From: Lentisphaerota bacterium
GTDB lineage: Bacteria; Verrucomicrobiota; Kiritimatiellia; UBA8416; JAIOPI01
Reading direction: 5' to 3'
Length of the DNA stretch: 45,181 nucleotides
Assembly (NCBI GenBank): GCA_021413965.1
Contig: JAIOPI010000009.1
Span: 1-45,181, forward strand
Below are positions 43,312-45,181 of this stretch, piece after piece (the stretch's first letter is position 1; every line of letters begins with the position of its first letter). Position numbers and translations under genes: made by a program. Under the pieces are notes generated by a model. That model searched no databases. It was not told the origin of the DNA and was given only the letters and a program-made list of their open reading frames with translations.

Positions 43312-43924
43312 ATTCCCTCATCCCGGACCCCGTGTCATCAACGCATTCCCCTTCCCCAACATCCTCAGCCCGAATCCCCAGTTCCTCAAATCCCGCCGCA
43401 ATCCATTCCACCGGCGGCAGACCACCCGCATCGAGAAGGTGCACAAAATCAAAATCCACGCCTGTCCCCATCATCCATGCCGCCCAAGTCGTATCCCGCT
43501 TGATCAGGTCCTGTCGATATGGATTCAAAAACACATAACGGGCATAGGCGTCCGACCGTTCATCCGGCCGCAGCCGATGGTCAAAGAATCCACGCTGCCA
43601 GCTCGCGCCCACGTCAGCCAATGCGGGCTTCGTGATCGCCTTGAGCTTGCCGATGACTGGGCCGACCGCCAGACGTTCCGTCAGCTCAAAAACGATATGC
43701 AGGTGGTCAGGCATGGTCGTCGCGCAGAGCAGACGCATATCGCCATCGGCATGTAAGCGCTCCAACACGCTGCGGATCCCGCTCACGCACCCTGGTCTCA
43801 CAAGCGCCGTGCATGGCCGAATGGCCGCACAGGTCACAAAGTAGCGTGCACCCGCCAGCGACACGCGCCCCTTGCGAAGGTCCGCCGTGCGACGTGGTTC
43901 ATGCCAGGCCATGCGAAAACTCAT
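43310..43924 (-). CDS. REP-associated tyrosine transposase (RAYT)
   Basis: The 204-residue protein is a Y1 (IS200-like) HUH transposase of the REP-associated type. The HUH pair is H74/H76 in MPDHLHIVFEL. WQRGFFDHRLR near 109-119 matches the RAYT block, and the nucleophilic tyrosine is probably Y130 in YVFLNPYRQDL, followed by the NP motif. Family members bind and cleave single-stranded REP hairpins next to a GTAG tetranucleotide, and the repeats around this gene begin with GTAG. It is flanked by three left-type and one complete unit on one side and two complete units on the other. AAGGGAA stands just before ATG 43924; ATG 43912 is an alternative. The enzyme looks intact. Confidence 0.92.
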   Translation of the reverse strand: MSFRMAWHEPRRTADLRKGRVSLAGARYFVTCAAIRPCTALVRPGCVSGIRSVLERLHADGDMRLLCATTMPDHLHIVFELTERLAVGPVIGKLKAITKPALADVGASWQRGFFDHRLRPDERSDAYARYVFLNPYRQDLIKRDTTWAAWMMGTGVDFDFVHLLDAGGLPPVEWIAAGFEELGIRAEDVGEGECVDDTGSGMRE

Positions 43925-43966
43925 TTCCCTTCAACGGCACCATGCGGGCCCGCACCCATCACCTTC

Positions 43967-44030
43967 TGTAGGGTCTCCGCTCGCGGAGACCTGTTCCGTT
44001 CATCAGGTCCGCGCAAGCGCGGCCCCTACA
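43967..44030. repeat. Complete REP pair (BIME) upstream of RAYT
   Basis: The left REP begins GTAGGGTC, one base changed from GTAGGGGC, with loop TC. The right REP is standard. It starts 43 bases before the RAYT start codon, reading on the RAYT strand. Confidence 0.88.
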
Positions 44031-44040
44031 AGCCTCGCCC

Positions 44041-44104
44041 TGTAGGGGCTCCGCTCGCGGAGACCTATTCCGTTCAACAAGTCCGCGCAAGCGCGGCCCC
44101 TACA
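44041..44104. repeat. Complete REP pair (BIME), second copy upstream of RAYT
   Basis: Left REP with TCCGCTCGCGGA, right REP with CGCGCAAGCGCG and GCCCCTACA. It is separated from the previous pair by ten bases and lies just past the stop of the truncated SGNH gene. Confidence 0.9.
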
Positions 44105-44124
44105 CCCGACCTCGCCAACGCGCC

Positions 44125-45047
44125 TCACGGCCCCGCTCCCATCCCCCCCACCAGAACCGCGCCCAATTCTTCATACCCGTGGCGGTTCAGGTGAAACCAA
44201 TCCCCCGGCCCATGAATCAACTCCCGCGCCGCCACCGCCTGCAACCTCGCCCGGCTGTCGATCAGCGGCACGCCCTGCGCCGCGCACGCACGCGCCACCT
44301 CCGCATAGATCGCACCGCTCCGGCTCGCCACCCGCGCCGCCGGATAGATCGCACCCCGAAAATGGTAACTCTCCGTGCTCACGGTCGCCGCCGCCGGCTG
44401 GTAACACGTCAGCACCGACGGCACGTACAGCACCACGAACCGCGCCTCCGGCCACGCCGCCCGCAAATACGCCAGCGCCCGCTCGAACACGTAACCGCCC
44501 AGCGCCATTTCCCCGTCGCTCAACTCCAGCGCCGGCCCCTGCAGGTGACCCGGAATCGACACCTCCCGCCCGCCGACCACCACATGATTCGAGTCCTGCT
44601 GCCAGAACGCCGGTGCGCGCGGCGGCAGCACCGACTCCTCCGGCTCGCCAAACTGCGCGACCAGAAACGACAGCAGCAGCGAGTGCCGCCACCACGCCCG
44701 CGGATGCGTCCGCGGGTTCAGCGGATCCTTCGCCACCACCTCCTCATCAATGAACGCCCGGAAATAGTCGGGATCCTGAAGCCGATCCAGGTCGTAAGAG
44801 GGCTTGTAGCGCTGCATGACGTCGACCAGGTTGTCGTTCAGGTCGTTGCCCTCGTAGAACATCACCACGACCGTCGCGGGCGGCGCCATGCGCAGGCCGG
44901 CCGTGGCGTTGATCACGGCCAGCCCCACGAGCGGTTCTCCCGCCATGCCGCGCAGGCTGCCCGCCCCGCTCGCACCAAACGTGACAACATCCCGCCCAAG
45001 CCGCGCGTGCAGCAGCGACGCCAGCCCGAACCACGTTTCACCCCTAG
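44125..45047 (-). pseudogene. SGNH-type hydrolase cut at its 5' end by an insertion sequence
   Basis: The frame reads ETWFGLASLLHARLGRDVVTFGASGAGSLRG and then continues through FYEGNDLNDN (block III) to DWFHLNRHGYEELG (block V, Asp and His) and a stop at 44125. Related enzymes have a GDS block I just before the ETW segment. Here the reading frame runs into a new sequence at about 45047, where the next insertion sequence begins, so block I and the signal sequence are lost. An in-frame ATG at 44946 would give 273 residues without the nucleophile serine. It was probably an envelope glycan O-acyltransferase or esterase like the gene at 39609. Confidence 0.75.
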
Positions 45048-45181
45048 CAGCCTGTCGGACTTGCGACAGTCGTTTTCATCAGTTTCGATAGCGTGGGTAA
45101 GCGCGGATGGTAAACTACGCGTCCATGAGCACACGCTTTGTGACGGTGGATCGGGAGACGCCGATGCTGTTGCCGGTGGAC
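45048..45181 (+). mobile_element. Left end of an IS1182-like insertion sequence, runs off the window
   Basis: The element end at about 45048 contains CTGTCG-GACTTG-CGACAG (45052-45069), a small palindrome resembling terminal repeats of IS1182-type elements. The transposase begins at 45125. The other end is outside the window, so the target duplication cannot be checked. The boundary falls inside the SGNH gene and explains its loss of 5' coding sequence. Confidence 0.6.
45125..45181 (+). CDS. IS1182-like transposase, N-terminal fragment
   Basis: Only the first 19 residues are visible (MSTRFVTVDRETPMLLPVD), and the frame stays open to the window edge. The pattern VDRETPMLLP resembles the N terminus of IS1182-family transposases, where a VPEDH-type segment normally comes next. 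The position, about 75 bases inside the insertion boundary and reading inward, fits. No catalytic residue can be seen in this part. Confidence 0.6.
   Translation, partial: MSTRFVTVDRETPMLLPVD

Noticed and set aside
43074..43538. Plus-strand ORF across the REP cluster
   Set aside because: Its repeating peptide (RKRGPYK, VGAPLAETYS) is simply translation of REP units and overlaps the RAYT gene.
43155..44104. Possible CRISPR array
   Set aside because: The repeats are palindromic pairs with short irregular spacing, solo members and similar spacers, and no cas genes are present. The RAYT gene explains them.

Overview
The window is a GC-rich bacterial chromosome segment of about 45 kb with dense genes on both strands. 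The gene families suggest the PVC group, most likely Verrucomicrobiota or Kiritimatiellota. They include several membrane GT-C/TPR proteins, alkaline-phosphatase-superfamily phosphodiesterases, a sulfatase-like TPR lipoprotein, a very large secreted amylase with calcium-binding DxDxDG repeats, and many genes without Shine-Dalgarno sites. This placement is inferred from family composition only; there is no rRNA or marker gene.

Layout. 5-1119 is an intact IS630-type insertion sequence. 1130-1850 holds two small genes, one coiled-coil and one membrane. 2010-4534 is a probable three-gene catabolic operon (TIM-barrel isomerase-like protein, serine esterase, M55 D-aminopeptidase). 4558-13233 is one 2,891-residue secreted protein with a GH13 amylase domain and a second, GH57-like domain. 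13614-18304 carries a GT-C/TPR membrane protein, an extended SDR epimerase, a GT2 glycosyltransferase and an RmlD-like reductase. 18664-23843 encodes two paralogous COG3379-type phosphodiesterases, a tiny protein and a three-helix membrane protein. 23913-30580 carries a DegT aminotransferase, a SPASM radical SAM enzyme, an AbrB/PIN toxin-antitoxin pair, a Gfo/Idh/MocA oxidoreductase and a second radical SAM enzyme. 30679-43140 holds four more GT-C/TPR membrane proteins (three of them tandem paralogues), a sulfatase-like TPR lipoprotein and an SGNH hydrolase. 43155-44104 is a REP-associated tyrosine transposase (RAYT) with its REP/BIME repeats. The right edge is an SGNH gene cut by a second insertion sequence, whose transposase begins at 45125.

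Taken together, the GT-C proteins, GT2, SDR and RmlD-like enzymes, DegT aminotransferase, Gfo/Idh/MocA enzyme and SGNH proteins look like a surface-glycan or protein-glycosylation region. The amylase and the 2010-4534 operon look like separate nutrient-scavenging functions.

Most noteworthy are the repeats. A two-type REP/BIME family surrounds its likely mobilising RAYT and has also entered, in frame, a loop of the GT-C/TPR gene at 40972-43140. Four other elements, unrelated in sequence, show a closing stem around further hairpins or a nested inverted repeat (18400, 26761, 35048, 41370), and tandem heptamers occur inside coding sequence. A second pattern is promoter-like: five or six genes have a TAnnCT-like box only 6-13 bases before the ATG and no ribosome binding site, which suggests leaderless transcription.
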